41,955 nucleotides of DNA from Acidobacteriaceae bacterium. GTDB lineage: Bacteria > Acidobacteriota > Terriglobia > Terriglobales > Acidobacteriaceae. How positions within the stretch are numbered: the stretch's first letter is position 1; the number at the start of each line of letters is the position of its first letter. The position numbers were made by a program, and so were the translations under genes. The notes under the pieces are model-generated. The model was not told where the DNA came from and searched no databases. It saw only the letters and a program-made list of their open reading frames with translations. Positions 16,055 to 25,315 of this stretch are shown here, one piece after another. Location of the stretch: contig JANYBT010000146.1 in the NCBI GenBank assembly GCA_025360645.1, positions 1 to 41,955 on the forward strand, given 5' to 3'.

Positions 16055-16283
16055 GAGCGACCGAGCGGCGGCGGCCTTCGTCGACACCGCCGACCTATCG
16101 CAATACGACCTTTCGGGTGCGCAGTGGCTGCGCTTCGAGATCAAGCGCAAGGACAAGTCAATCAATCTGCGTTTGTCCGAGGAGCTTTACGACGCGGTGC
16201 GCCAACGAGCGGCCCGCGCGGGCCTGCCCTATCAACGTTTCATTCGTCTGGCGCTGGAACAGGCTCTCGGAGCATCGAAGTGA
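16029..16283 (+). CDS. brnA: BrnA-like antitoxin (ribbon-helix-helix)
   Basis: An 84-residue antitoxin. The N-terminal part KKKIPTFKSDRAAAAFVDTADLSQYDLS is the toxin-binding segment typical of BrnA/CopG-type antitoxins. The C-terminal INLRLSEELYDAVRQRAARAGLPYQ and FIRLALEQAL form a ribbon-helix-helix DNA-binding domain. It starts inside the last codons of the brnT frame and looks intact, unlike the toxin. It may still repress its own promoter. It lies between trpB and trpA on the opposite strand. Confidence 0.85.
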   Translation: MKKKIPTFKSDRAAAAFVDTADLSQYDLSGAQWLRFEIKRKDKSINLRLSEELYDAVRQRAARAGLPYQRFIRLALEQALGASK

Positions 16284-16327
16284 AGCAGCGTCTCTTTACC
16301 AAGGCGACTATCACGAGGGAGTGTCGA

Positions 16328-16360
16328 ATGGCATTGACCGCTATTCATCCCGGCGAACAC
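16328..16360 (+). pseudogene. Possible N-terminal fragment of a HigA-type antitoxin
   Basis: After a plausible ribosome site (GAGGGA), ATG 16328 opens a frame beginning MALTAIHPGEH. This is very like the start of HigA antitoxins (a helix-turn-helix family whose members commonly begin with IHPGEHL). Similarity ends after 11 codons, where the frame runs into the trpB 3' end on the other strand. It is too short to be certain. Confidence 0.35.
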
Positions 16361-16372
16361 CGGTTTGGAGTG

Positions 16373-17599
16373 TCATGTCTGTGGATGATTTCCTTCCAGC
16401 TTCAAATTCTCCCGCATGATCCCAATATCCTTATCCCCGCGGCCTGAGATGTTGACGATAACAATCTCCGACTTCTTCATCTTGGGCGCGCGTTTCACCA
16501 ATTCCGCCACAGCGTGCGCCGATTCCAGCGCTGGAATAATGCCTTCCGTTCGCGCCAGCAAGGTGGTAGCTTCCAGCGCTTCCACGTCTGAGGCCGACAC
16601 ATATTCTGCGCGTCCACTATCTTTCAGCGCAGCATGTTCCGGCCCGATGGAAGGATAATCCAGGCCGGCGGAAACCGAGTGGGTGGTCGCCACCTGCCCC
16701 GCCTCATCCTGCAATAGGTAGGAGTACGTCCCCTGCAGGACGCCGGGTGAGCCGCCGCGAAAACGCGCCGCATGGTCCCCAAGCTTGGTCCCGCGTCCGC
16801 CCGCCTCCACCCCGATCAGCGTCACCTTCTTGTCGTTCAGAAACTCGTGAAAAATTCCAATGGCATTCGATCCGCCACCCACACATGCCAGGATCGCGGT
16901 CGGCAGCTTGCCCTCAGCCTTCAGAATTTGCGCCCGCGCTTCCCGCCCAATCACCGATTGAAAATCCCGCACCATGGTCGGATAGGGATGCGCCCCCAGC
17001 ACGCTTCCCAGCAAATAGTGCGTAGTGCGGACGTTGGTCACCCAATCGCGCATGGCTTCGTTGATGGCGTCCTTCAGCGTGCAGGAGCCCGACGATACGC
17101 CGCGCACCTCCGCGCCCAGCAGCCTCATGCGGAATACATTCAGCTCCTGGCGCCGCATGTCTTCCGTGCCCATATATACAACGCATTCAAATCCCAGCAG
17201 CGCGCACACCGTTGCAGTCGCCACGCCGTGTTGGCCCGCGCCGGTTTCCGCAATCACGCGATGCTTGCCCATGCGCTCCACCAGCAGCCCCTGCGCCAGA
17301 CAGTTGTTGATCTTGTGTGCGCCGGTGTGCAGCAGGTCTTCGCGTTTCAAATAAATCTTCGCGCCGCCCAGCATCTTGGTAAGCCGTTGCGCAAAGAACA
17401 GTGGCGTCGGGCGCCCTGCATAAGTGCGGAACAACTCCCGCAGCCGCTGCTGGAACTTCGGGTCGCGCCGCGCCTTCGCATACGCCGCTTCCAATTCCTC
17501 CAGCGCAGGAATCAATGTTTCCGGTACGTAGCGCCCTCCATAGGCGCCGAATCGCCCTGCCGCATCTTTCGTCGCTGTCCCGCTGCGCCTGACTGCCAT
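16373..17599 (-). CDS. trpB: Tryptophan synthase beta subunit
   Basis: PLP enzyme that condenses indole with L-serine. The 408 residues are a full TrpB1-type sequence: [22 protein letters not shown] at the start, PLP lysine K96 in HTGAHKIN, E118 in ETGAGQHG, phosphate-binding GGGSNAIG, and [13 protein letters not shown]. The stop lies just beyond the TA remnants, and 3 bases separate its start from the trpF stop, so trpF and trpB are coupled. The C-terminus (LEGNHPQT) extends slightly beyond the usual end and abuts the possible HigA fragment. Confidence 0.96.
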   Translation of the reverse strand: MAVRRSGTATKDAAGRFGAYGGRYVPETLIPALEELEAAYAKARRDPKFQQRLRELFRTYAGRPTPLFFAQRLTKMLGGAKIYLKREDLLHTGAHKINNCLAQGLLVERMGKHRVIAETGAGQHGVATATVCALLGFECVVYMGTEDMRRQELNVFRMRLLGAEVRGVSSGSCTLKDAINEAMRDWVTNVRTTHYLLGSVLGAHPYPTMVRDFQSVIGREARAQILKAEGKLPTAILACVGGGSNAIGIFHEFLNDKKVTLIGVEAGGRGTKLGDHAARFRGGSPGVLQGTYSYLLQDEAGQVATTHSVSAGLDYPSIGPEHAALKDSGRAEYVSASDVEALEATTLLARTEGIIPALESAHAVAELVKRAPKMKKSEIVIVNISGRGDKDIGIMRENLKLEGNHPQT

Positions 17600-17602
17600 C
17601 GC

Positions 17603-18280
17603 TTAAATGATCTCCTCGGCTCGCCGCACCGCGTCCACGAACGCCCGTAGTTTTCGGTGGTCCTTCTTTCCGGGCGCCGCTTCCACGCCTGACGCCACGT
17701 CCACTCCCCACGGCCGAAACCGCCGGATCGCCGCATCCACATTGAGCGCCGTCAACCCTCCAGCCACGATTACCGGCACGATAAAGCTCATTTGCATGAC
17801 CATGCTGTAACTCTTTTCCCAGTCGAAAGTTTTCCCCGTCCCTCCCGGTGCACTCGCGGATCCCGAGTCCAGCAGAAGCGCATACAGCGATTGTTTCGCG
17901 ACCTCGCTGATGACTAAGTCTTCTTGCTCCAGCGCGCTCGCCGAATGGGTTGCAATCAGCTTAATGTTCCGGGCAGAGCGGTCTCGCTTCTCCGCTCGAT
18001 GCCGCACGAATTCAGCAGTGGATTCAGGCCCGTGCAGTTGGACCGCTGTCAGCCCAACGCGTTCCGCAACGTGACTCACAAAATCCGCAGGTTCGTTCAC
18101 AAACACGCCGACCCTTTCCACTTCGCGGGGAAGCCCTGCAACCATCTCGCGTGCCGCCTCGACCGCAACGTGGCGCGAACTCTTCTCGTAGAACACGAAT
18201 CCCAACGCACTGGCGCCCGCCTCAGCAGCCGCTCGCGCATCTTTCAGGTTGGTGATTCCGCAAATCTTGATCCACGTCAC
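17603..18280 (-). CDS. trpF: Phosphoribosylanthranilate isomerase
   Basis: Amadori rearrangement of phosphoribosylanthranilate in tryptophan synthesis. The 225 residues form a TIM barrel. The catalytic cysteine is C7 in IKICGIT and the general acid is D138 in LLLDSG. The phosphate loops VIVAGGL and GVDVASGVE are present. The start is GTG 18280, with AAAAGG upstream. It is the first gene of a trpF-trpB-trpA set; trpE, trpG, trpD and trpC are not in this window. Confidence 0.94.
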   Translation of the reverse strand: MTWIKICGITNLKDARAAAEAGASALGFVFYEKSSRHVAVEAAREMVAGLPREVERVGVFVNEPADFVSHVAERVGLTAVQLHGPESTAEFVRHRAEKRDRSARNIKLIATHSASALEQEDLVISEVAKQSLYALLLDSGSASAPGGTGKTFDWEKSYSMVMQMSFIVPVIVAGGLTALNVDAAIRRFRPWGVDVASGVEAAPGKKDHRKLRAFVDAVRRAEEII

Positions 18281-18313
18281 CTTTTCATTCTATCTGTCCG
18301 CACCAATCCGCCG

Positions 18314-18343
18314 TCAGGCCTCCTCCCCACGAGTCTGGCCTGA
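18314..18343. repeat. Inverted repeat between the efflux operon and trpF
   Basis: TCAGGCC (18314-18320) and GGCCTGA (18337-18343) are perfect 7-bp inverted arms around a 16-base loop. They lie between the RND pump stop and the trpF start, both on the minus strand. No T-run follows, so it is a weak terminator or leader-hairpin candidate. Confidence 0.35.
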
Positions 18344-18393
18344 ATTTCGCTCCCGGAACATTCCCCGTGCTGGACAATCGCGCAAGGAAATTT

Positions 18394-21300
18394 CTAGTCC
18401 ACATGCTCACCCTCCTCCACAAAACCCAGTTCCGGTTTCGGCAGAGTGTCGCCCGGCCTCGCCCAGAAAACGTAAAGTGACGGCAAAAGGATGATGCTGA
18501 TAAACAGCTCGACCATCAGCCCTCCGACAATCACAATTGCGAACGGCCGCTGCGAATCTGAGCCAATGTCATGCGACAGCGCGGCGGGCAGCAATCCCAG
18601 TGTGGCCACCAGCATGGTCATCATGATGGGCCGCAAACGCAGGGTCGCACCTTCTTTGGCCGCCTCCCTCGGATTCATCCCGCGCGTCCGCAACTGGTTG
18701 ATGTACTCGATCATGATCACGCCGATTTCCACTGACACGCCGATCAGCGCCAGAAACCCGAGCCCGGACGATACGGAGAAATGCGTTTTGGTCACCAACA
18801 GTGACAGCAGCCCGCCCAGAGGCGAGAGCGCCACCACCGCCATAATCAGAGCCACCCACTTCCACGAATCAAACGCTGAGTAGAGCACGAACGACATCAG
18901 CAGAATTGTGATTGGCACAATAAACGCCAGTCGGCGGTTGGCTCGCTGCTGGCTCTCGTATTCGCCGGTCCAGTCCAGGTGGTAGCCTTCCGGCAGCTTC
19001 ACCTTTTGGTGGACGTCATCAATGGCCTGGCGCACCGTGCTGCCCAGATCGCGCCCGCGCACGCTGTACTTGATGGCAATATAACGTGACGCGCCCTCCC
19101 GATAGATGCTCGATGCGCCATCTTCCAGCTTGATCTGGCACACTTGTCCGAGCGAAACTCGTTCCCCCGACGGCGCCGGAATGCGGATGTTGGCAATGTC
19201 ATCAACGGTCTTCCGGAACGGCGCCTGGTAGCGCACCGTCAAATCGTAGCGTTGTTCGCCCACCAGAACTTGGGTCACGGCTTTTCCGCCCACCGCCGTC
19301 TCCACCGCGTCCTGCACGTCGCTCACGTTGAGTCCGAAGCGGCTGGCGGCCGCGCGATCCACCACCAGGTTCACGTTGGGCTGGCCCCTCACCTGAAACG
19401 TCCCCAAGTCGGCGACTCCGGGGATTTTCGCCATCACGCTTTGAATCTCCTCCGCCTTTTGTTCCAGCTCTTTCAGATCACGGCCGAACAGTTTTACCGC
19501 GAGCTCACCCTTCACCCCGCTGACCGCCTCCTCGACATTGTCGGAAATGGGCTGCGAGAAATTCCATTCCACGCCCGGCAACTTATCGAGTTCGTCAGAC
19601 ATGGCGGCGATCAGCTGGTTCTTGGTGTGGAACTGCGTCCGCCACCGGGCCCGCGGCAACAAGTCCACAAAAAACTCTGTGTTGTAGAAGCCGCTGGCAT
19701 CGCTGCCGTCGTCGGGCCGTCCCACCTGGCTCACTACTTGCTTGGTCTCGGGAAATTTCGCCAGCAGGGCGCGGGCCTTGTTCGCCAAATCCACTCCCGC
19801 CGTGGGCCCAGTGCTGGGAGCCAACGTCCCGCGCACCCAGATCGCCCCTTCGTCGAGGTGAGGCAAGAACTCCGACCCCACAATCCCGCCGAACCCCAGA
19901 AACAGCATTAACGCCAGTCCCGCCACTCCCATGCCCAGTGTGAACTTCAGGTGATCGAAGCACCAGTCCAGTTGCTCCTGATACCGCCGCTGCAGAAACT
20001 CCAGCACCGGGTTCTTCCATTCCTTTGCGCCTGACTTGAACAACATGCTGCAGAGCACAGGAGCAATCAGCAGCGCGAACAGCAATGCACCCAGCAGCGC
20101 GAAAGCCACGGTCCATGCCATGGGACGGAAGAGCCTCCCCTCCACCCGTTGCAGGGTGAAGATCGGCAAGTACGCGATGATGATGATGGCGCGCGCGAAA
20201 AACACCGGCTTCTGCACTTCATGCGCGGCGGTTGCCACCACTTCCACAAATGTCTTCTTTTTGTTCGCGAATTCGGTGTGGCGAAGGATGTTTTCCACCA
20301 TTACGACTGAGCCATCTACCACCATTCCAAAATCCAGTGCTCCCAATGACAGCAGGTTCGCTGGAATGTGCCGGAGATCGAGCAAGATCGCCGCAAATAA
20401 CAACGAGAACGGGATAGTGAACGTCACGATGAGCGCGCTGCGCACGTTGCCCAGGAATAGAAACAGGATCAGCGTCACCAGCAACACACCGTCAATCAGA
20501 TTGCGCAGGACGGTGTGCGTTGTGTAATGCACCAGGTCGCTGCGGTCCAGGTGAGAAACAATCTGTACCCCCGGCGGCAGAATGCCCGAGTTCACTTGCT
20601 TGATCTTTTCGTGCAGGGCATCGAGCGTCGCGTCTGCCTCGGCCCCCTTCCGCAGCAGAACGATACCTTCCACCACATCGTTGTCGTCCACCACCACTCC
20701 GTCCTCCCGATGAATGGCTTTGCCTAATTGCCCCAAACGCACTTTGGGGGCCTGCACTACAGTCGCAACATCGCGGACCCGTACCGCCGTCCCGTTTTGT
20801 ACTTTCAGCACAGTGGCTGCGATGTCGTCAGTCGTCTCCGCCAGGCCGACCACCCGCACATTGAGTGCCTGCTCGCCGCGCTCGATGAATCCGCCCCCCG
20901 CATTCGTGTTGTTGTTCGCGATGGCCTGCTCCACCTGGCCGATCCCAAGCCCATAAGAGACAAGCTTGCCCGGATCAACCTGCACCTGGTATTCGCGGGT
21001 CTGACCTCCAAAAATGTTCACTTCCACCACGTTCGGAACCGCCTTGAACTGGTTCCGCACCACCCAATCGTTCAGCGCCTTCAATTCCATCACGTCGTAG
21101 CGCGGGTTGGTGCTCTTGAGCGTGTAGAACATGATCTGCCCCGTGGGGCTGTAGTCAGATCCCAACCCGGGATTGACCCCAGTGGGCAGGGTGGCCAGTT
21201 GGAACCGGTCCAACACTTCCTGCCGCGCGTTAAAGGTTGTGATGTCATCGTCGTAAATGATCGTGATGACCGACAATCCCGCCAACGAGACGGAGCGCAG

Positions 21301-21543
21301 GTGGGTCATGTGGGCGACCCCGTTCAGCGTCACTTCCAGCGGGACCGTAATCTGCTGCTCCACTTCTTCTGCCGCATGTCCAGGCCACTGCGTGATGATC
21401 TGCGTATAAGTATCGGCCACATCCGGGTACGCTTCGATGGGCAGATTTCGAAACGAAATGATCCCCCATACGAACAGCACCAGAGCCACACTTAAAATCA
21501 GAATGCGGTTTCGCAGCGCGAAATTGATGAGATAGGCGATCAT
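18394..21543 (-). CDS. RND efflux pump, CzcA/heavy-metal family
   Basis: Inner-membrane proton-driven pump of a tripartite exporter. The 1049 residues have normal length, with one helix at 15-35, a large periplasmic loop, helices at about 345-550, and a second half of the same layout. The TM4 signature DFGMVVDGSVVMVEN (404-418) is the D-F-G-x3-D-G-x6-E-N pattern of CzcA-like divalent-cation pumps rather than drug pumps. The C-terminal helices carry GFLALIGVSVEIGVIMIEYIN. It overlaps the adaptor gene by 4 bases (ATGA). The cargo (Co/Zn/Cd or other) cannot be read from the sequence alone. Confidence 0.92.
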   Translation of the reverse strand: MIAYLINFALRNRILILSVALVLFVWGIISFRNLPIEAYPDVADTYTQIITQWPGHAAEEVEQQITVPLEVTLNGVAHMTHLRSVSLAGLSVITIIYDDDITTFNARQEVLDRFQLATLPTGVNPGLGSDYSPTGQIMFYTLKSTNPRYDVMELKALNDWVVRNQFKAVPNVVEVNIFGGQTREYQVQVDPGKLVSYGLGIGQVEQAIANNNTNAGGGFIERGEQALNVRVVGLAETTDDIAATVLKVQNGTAVRVRDVATVVQAPKVRLGQLGKAIHREDGVVVDDNDVVEGIVLLRKGAEADATLDALHEKIKQVNSGILPPGVQIVSHLDRSDLVHYTTHTVLRNLIDGVLLVTLILFLFLGNVRSALIVTFTIPFSLLFAAILLDLRHIPANLLSLGALDFGMVVDGSVVMVENILRHTEFANKKKTFVEVVATAAHEVQKPVFFARAIIIIAYLPIFTLQRVEGRLFRPMAWTVAFALLGALLFALLIAPVLCSMLFKSGAKEWKNPVLEFLQRRYQEQLDWCFDHLKFTLGMGVAGLALMLFLGFGGIVGSEFLPHLDEGAIWVRGTLAPSTGPTAGVDLANKARALLAKFPETKQVVSQVGRPDDGSDASGFYNTEFFVDLLPRARWRTQFHTKNQLIAAMSDELDKLPGVEWNFSQPISDNVEEAVSGVKGELAVKLFGRDLKELEQKAEEIQSVMAKIPGVADLGTFQVRGQPNVNLVVDRAAASRFGLNVSDVQDAVETAVGGKAVTQVLVGEQRYDLTVRYQAPFRKTVDDIANIRIPAPSGERVSLGQVCQIKLEDGASSIYREGASRYIAIKYSVRGRDLGSTVRQAIDDVHQKVKLPEGYHLDWTGEYESQQRANRRLAFIVPITILLMSFVLYSAFDSWKWVALIMAVVALSPLGGLLSLLVTKTHFSVSSGLGFLALIGVSVEIGVIMIEYINQLRTRGMNPREAAKEGATLRLRPIMMTMLVATLGLLPAALSHDIGSDSQRPFAIVIVGGLMVELFISIILLPSLYVFWARPGDTLPKPELGFVEEGEHVD

Positions 21544-22682
21544 TTGCCCTGCCCCGCCGCTTCCGTGGAAAACGCCAGCGCATTCACCACGATTTCCTGG
21601 TCCGGCTTCAGCCCCCCCTGAATCTGCTGCATGCCGTCGCTGCCACTGCCCAGCGGGCGAACTTCCAACTTGCGAAACTGTTTGTCCCCTTCCTTCACAA
21701 ACACCCAGTCTTTGTCTTGCAATCGCATTACGGCGGTCGTGGGGATCACCGTCCTCGCCTCCAATTTGCGTGACCGGAAGGTCGCCATCGCAAACATTCC
21801 CGGACGTAGCACGCCCTCACGGTTGCTCAAAACAATCCGCACTTTTGCCGACCGAGTATTCGCATCGAGCACTCGCGAAATGTCCGCGATGGTCCCGTGG
21901 AACACGCGCTCGGGATAGGCATTCAAGCGAATCTCCGCGGCGTCCCCGTTGTGCACTTCTCCCAGGTCGTTTTCAAACACGTCGCAAACCACCCACACGC
22001 TCGACAGGTCCGCGATGGTAAACAGGTTTGGGGTATTGTCCAGGCTCTTGATTCCCTCAAATCCCGCAACGTTCTGCTCGATGATCGTTCCCGAGACCGG
22101 CGCCCGCAATTCAATCATCTGCGCCGGATGCGCCGGATCGCCGCCCAGCACTCTCACCCGGTTTTCCGCCGTCTGCACGTCCACTTTGGTTTTGTCTTCA
22201 GTGCTTTGCGCCAACTGCAGATCCTTCTCCGCCAGGGCGCCATGTGAATAGAGCAGTTGCGCGCGCTCCAGGGATTTGCCAGCCAATTGTTCGTCGGCCC
22301 GTGCTTTCTGCCAGTCGCCCACCGCCTGTGACAAGTCAGGGCTCGAAATGATCAGCAGCGTCTGGCCTTTCTTAACGGAATCGCCCAGCCGGACTTTCAA
22401 CCCCACCACTCGTCCGGACCCCAGTGAGGTCACGTGGATGGTGCGAGTGATGTCAGGGACAATGGCGCCGTTCGCGGTCAGCACCGTCGGAATCTGTCGC
22501 GTCTCCGCTTTCACCAGCTTGAAGAGTTCGGGGTGGTCCACCCTAAACACCGCGGGATCCTCCGACACTTCCGCTTTGGTCGGCGGCGCCACAGGTTCGG
22601 TCGAGCAACCCACCGCCGTCAACCCACAGGCGGCTAGCAGCAGTGCAGCGCTTAAGGTTCGAAGAAGTCGTTCAGCTTTCAT
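21540..22682 (-). CDS. RND periplasmic adaptor (membrane fusion) lipoprotein, CzcB/CusB-like
   Basis: A 380-residue adaptor linking the pump to the outer-membrane channel. The N-terminus is a lipoprotein signal with lipobox AVGC (cysteine about residue 26). Lipoyl-like halves flank a coiled-coil hairpin (GSGRVVGLKVRLGDSVKKG, then long helices at about 118-180, then LRAPVSGTIIEQNV). A beta-barrel domain follows (FENDLGEVHNGDAAEIRL). No His-rich metal-binding N-terminal region is seen. It overlaps both neighbours by 4 bases, so the three genes form one translationally coupled operon. Confidence 0.92.
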   Translation of the reverse strand: MKAERLLRTLSAALLLAACGLTAVGCSTEPVAPPTKAEVSEDPAVFRVDHPELFKLVKAETRQIPTVLTANGAIVPDITRTIHVTSLGSGRVVGLKVRLGDSVKKGQTLLIISSPDLSQAVGDWQKARADEQLAGKSLERAQLLYSHGALAEKDLQLAQSTEDKTKVDVQTAENRVRVLGGDPAHPAQMIELRAPVSGTIIEQNVAGFEGIKSLDNTPNLFTIADLSSVWVVCDVFENDLGEVHNGDAAEIRLNAYPERVFHGTIADISRVLDANTRSAKVRIVLSNREGVLRPGMFAMATFRSRKLEARTVIPTTAVMRLQDKDWVFVKEGDKQFRKLEVRPLGSGSDGMQQIQGGLKPDQEIVVNALAFSTEAAGQGK

Positions 22683-23950
22683 TGAATCACCTCGCGGCCT
22701 ACGGCTTGGTTCAATCGAGCTCCAGCCGTCAGGTAAGCGCCCACCAAGTTCACATAGTTCAACTGCACCGTGCGGTATTCGGTTTGTGCGTTCAGGAAAT
22801 CCAGCAGCGAAGCCCCGCCCTGTTGATAGGAGAAAGTAATGGTGTCGCGGACCCTTACCGACTGCTGAAGGTACTTGGCCTTGTAAGGCCGCAGCAGATT
22901 CAGGTTGCTTTCGAGCGTGGCATAACTCGAATCCACGTCGCTGTAGACTTGCGCTTCCGCGGCATCGCGCAATCTCTCATTCCGTGTGATATCGATTTGC
23001 GTGCGCAGTGTTTCTCCCTGGTTGCGGTCGAAGATGCGCAGTGGGATGCTCACGCTGATGCCGAGCGTGTTGATTCCAAACGGGTTGTTGTTGGATGAAT
23101 TGTGCGTATACCACGCACTCAAGGTTGGATCGGTGGAACCGTTCGCCACCGCCAGCTTGTGGTCGGTTTGAGCTTTATCCACGGCTTCTACCGCGGCCTT
23201 CAAGTCAGGTCGCGTGTCTAGTGCGATCTTCCGGAACTGGTCACGCGGCATAACTTGATCGCTGAAATCGAACGGCCCGCTTACATCCACTTGTTCAATC
23301 GGAGTCCGATCGTTCAGCAGCGCCAGCAACTGGATCTTGGCGTTCTCCAGACTCTGCTGAGCCGCTTGCAAGTCCGATTCATACTGCACCCGCTGCAGTT
23401 CCAGCCGGTCCACATCAATCTGCGCGATGTCGCCCGCATGGAATCGGTTTCTACCGATATCGAGGACTCGGTCGTAATACTCCAGGTTGTCTTTTGCCAG
23501 CTGCAGCACCGCCTTTGCCTGCAGCGTTGCCACAAACGCGCCGCGCAGATTGAACAGCAGAGTTCGCTCCAGATCCACATGGCCCGACTCCGCCAGCAAG
23601 GTCCCTTTTTGCGCGCTCTCCAGGCGTAGCTCCCGCTTGTGCTGCCGCTCATGCAGATAGCTGATGCTGGGGTATTCAAAAGTGCCCGCGAACGGCCGCC
23701 AGCCCCCGTTGTGAGGGGCGATTTGCGTCCCGTCCGCCGATAATGTGAACTGCGGATTGGGACGGAAAAACGCCGTGATCTCCTGTGCCTTGGATTCGTC
23801 GATGTTCAGCTTGTCGGCGAGCAACGTGGGATTGTTATTTTCGAACCGCTCCCGCACCTGCTCCCAGGTCAGCGCGGTCTGCGCCAGTGCGGAACTCGCG
23901 CACGCCACGGTCAGCGTCACGCTCCACCACCATCTGTATGTTCTTGGCAT
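22679..23950 (-). CDS. TolC-family outer membrane factor (CzcC-like)
   Basis: The outer-membrane channel of the exporter and first gene of the three-gene operon. The 423 residues begin with a signal peptide (about 1-23, ending SSALA). Two repeats of long amphipathic helices follow, as in TolC, with LTWEQVRERFENNNPTL at the start and the second repeat near RPDLKAAVEAVDKAQ. GGASLLDFLNAQTEYRTVQLNYV near the end is a strong OEP-family mark. Its stop overlaps the adaptor start (ATGA). Confidence 0.92.
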   Translation of the reverse strand: MPRTYRWWWSVTLTVACASSALAQTALTWEQVRERFENNNPTLLADKLNIDESKAQEITAFFRPNPQFTLSADGTQIAPHNGGWRPFAGTFEYPSISYLHERQHKRELRLESAQKGTLLAESGHVDLERTLLFNLRGAFVATLQAKAVLQLAKDNLEYYDRVLDIGRNRFHAGDIAQIDVDRLELQRVQYESDLQAAQQSLENAKIQLLALLNDRTPIEQVDVSGPFDFSDQVMPRDQFRKIALDTRPDLKAAVEAVDKAQTDHKLAVANGSTDPTLSAWYTHNSSNNNPFGINTLGISVSIPLRIFDRNQGETLRTQIDITRNERLRDAAEAQVYSDVDSSYATLESNLNLLRPYKAKYLQQSVRVRDTITFSYQQGGASLLDFLNAQTEYRTVQLNYVNLVGAYLTAGARLNQAVGREVIQ

Positions 23951-24076
23951 CCAGCACTCCGTTCCGTCCCCTCGGCGCTTCCACGCTGGCGGGACGCCAC
24001 TTCGGGCCAGATTAGCCCGGTGGAATGAATGATGTTTCTGAAAGGGATTTGACTCGCATTGCGGCTGCGTGAAGAG

Positions 24077-24496
24077 CTAGGCGAGGGGAAACTGGGGCGG
24101 CGCTCGACCCGCATGAGCGCGAAGACTAACTTCTGGCAATGGCCCGGGCACCATCAACACCACTTGCCCTACCGGCTGGTGGCTGCGGCCCAGAGTGGCG
24201 GCCGCATTACTGGACGCTACATAGAAAGAGGATTCCACGCACCGCGATCGATCTTCCCCGCTCGCCTGCCGGACGCTCCCCTTAGACTTGCCTTCTTCCA
24301 TTTCCGGTCGCGCCGCCTGTAAATCGTCGGTGACGGAAATTACCGGGAACAGCAACACCATCAAACATCCCAACACCAGCAGGGATCGGGCTGCGTCGCC
24401 GAAACTACGGTCGCGCCCGCGGGTTCTCCCTTGCCGCCAGATGGCGTACCCCGGCAGCAGCAGCAGCACCCATACCAGATTGAGCAGCAGTTCCAT
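24077..24496 (-). CDS. Small membrane protein of unknown function
   Basis: The 139 residues hold two predicted N-terminal membrane helices (MELLLNLVWVLLLLPGYAIW, and LLVLGCLMVLLFPVISV) and then a polar tail without clear domains. The stretch LLFPVISVTDDLQAARPE resembles a small membrane protein I associate with acidobacteria; this is recall. ATG 24496 is chosen over an in-frame TTG at 24505. No Shine-Dalgarno sequence is apparent. It lies 126 bases upstream of the efflux operon on the same strand, so a link to metal or drug stress is possible but unproven. The C-terminal third is of lower confidence. Confidence 0.6.
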   Translation of the reverse strand: MELLLNLVWVLLLLPGYAIWRQGRTRGRDRSFGDAARSLLVLGCLMVLLFPVISVTDDLQAARPEMEEGKSKGSVRQASGEDRSRCVESSFYVASSNAAATLGRSHQPVGQVVLMVPGPLPEVSLRAHAGRAPPQFPLA

Positions 24497-24607
24497 ACTT
24501 AACAATTAATTACAGCCGGATGGACAGTCTCAGCAGCGGAAATTCTCCCGCGCCAGCTGTCAGAATACCATCTGACGCCGTGTCCGAGTATCGTCGCGCC
24601 TCAACAC

Positions 24608-25300
24608 TTACGGTCCCTGTGTGATCGACAACGGGCTTGCGGTCTGCAGGCTTTGCCGGAAAATTACGTTCTTGCTCGCCACTTCCGCCACCGCGTCCGC
24701 GTGTACGCCATAACCACCCATCGGCAGCGTGTTGCCAAAGGCAACCTCTTGGGTCGTTCCCGCCTTCAGCGAAAAACGCTCGTATCCCAGCGCTGTTGCC
24801 CGCCCGTTCCCCGCCACCCCCACCACAATCACAGTGAGGTCGAAATCGTCCTTGCTGCCGTTGGAAACCCTGACCGACCCATCAATTCGGTTTTCTCGCG
24901 CCAGCGGCGGCTTCATCCACTCCAGCAACAACGCGCTCACAATGCGCAGTTTGAAATCCCGGCTCGCGGCATGCGAGGGCTTCCCCGAGTCGCTCACCGT
25001 CACCGTGAACGCATATTCCCCCGCCTGCCTCACCACCCCGGTGATCGTTCCTTCTGGTTCCGACAATGCAAGCCCGTCGGGCAAGGCTCCCTGCGTCACT
25101 TTCCAGTGCCGCGTCCCCTCGCCGCCCAGCGCCATCAGCGCAACATACATCCGCTCCTGCATCGCGAACGAAGGCAATGAATCCGTAGTGATCCAAAGCT
25201 TGTACTCGCCGCCCGCCTTCTGCGCCTGCACGCTTGCGCACAGCAGCGCCACAACGCAAATCCATACTGAAGCCGCGCGGGATAACAGACGTAGGCACAT
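24608..25300 (-). CDS. Secreted protein with putative Ig (He_PIG-like) domain
   Basis: The 230 residues start with a signal peptide (about 1-26, WICVVALLCASVQA). Residues about 35-125 resemble a bacterial putative-Ig domain: WKVTQGALPDGLALSEPEGTI, TGVVRQAGEYAFTVTVSDS. The C-terminal half is a second beta-rich region ending SPLSITQGP. It starts 15 bases after the CpaE-like gene on the same strand, so the two are probably co-transcribed. Likely extracytoplasmic; function unknown. Confidence 0.75.
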   Translation of the reverse strand: MCLRLLSRAASVWICVVALLCASVQAQKAGGEYKLWITTDSLPSFAMQERMYVALMALGGEGTRHWKVTQGALPDGLALSEPEGTITGVVRQAGEYAFTVTVSDSGKPSHAASRDFKLRIVSALLLEWMKPPLARENRIDGSVRVSNGSKDDFDLTVIVVGVAGNGRATALGYERFSLKAGTTQEVAFGNTLPMGGYGVHADAVAEVASKNVIFRQSLQTASPLSITQGP

Positions 25301-25315
25301 AGGCGAGCGCGGCTT

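Noticed and set aside
19144-19911. 255-codon plus-strand frame over the RND pump
   Set aside because: His/Arg/Gln-rich antisense translation of the pump gene.
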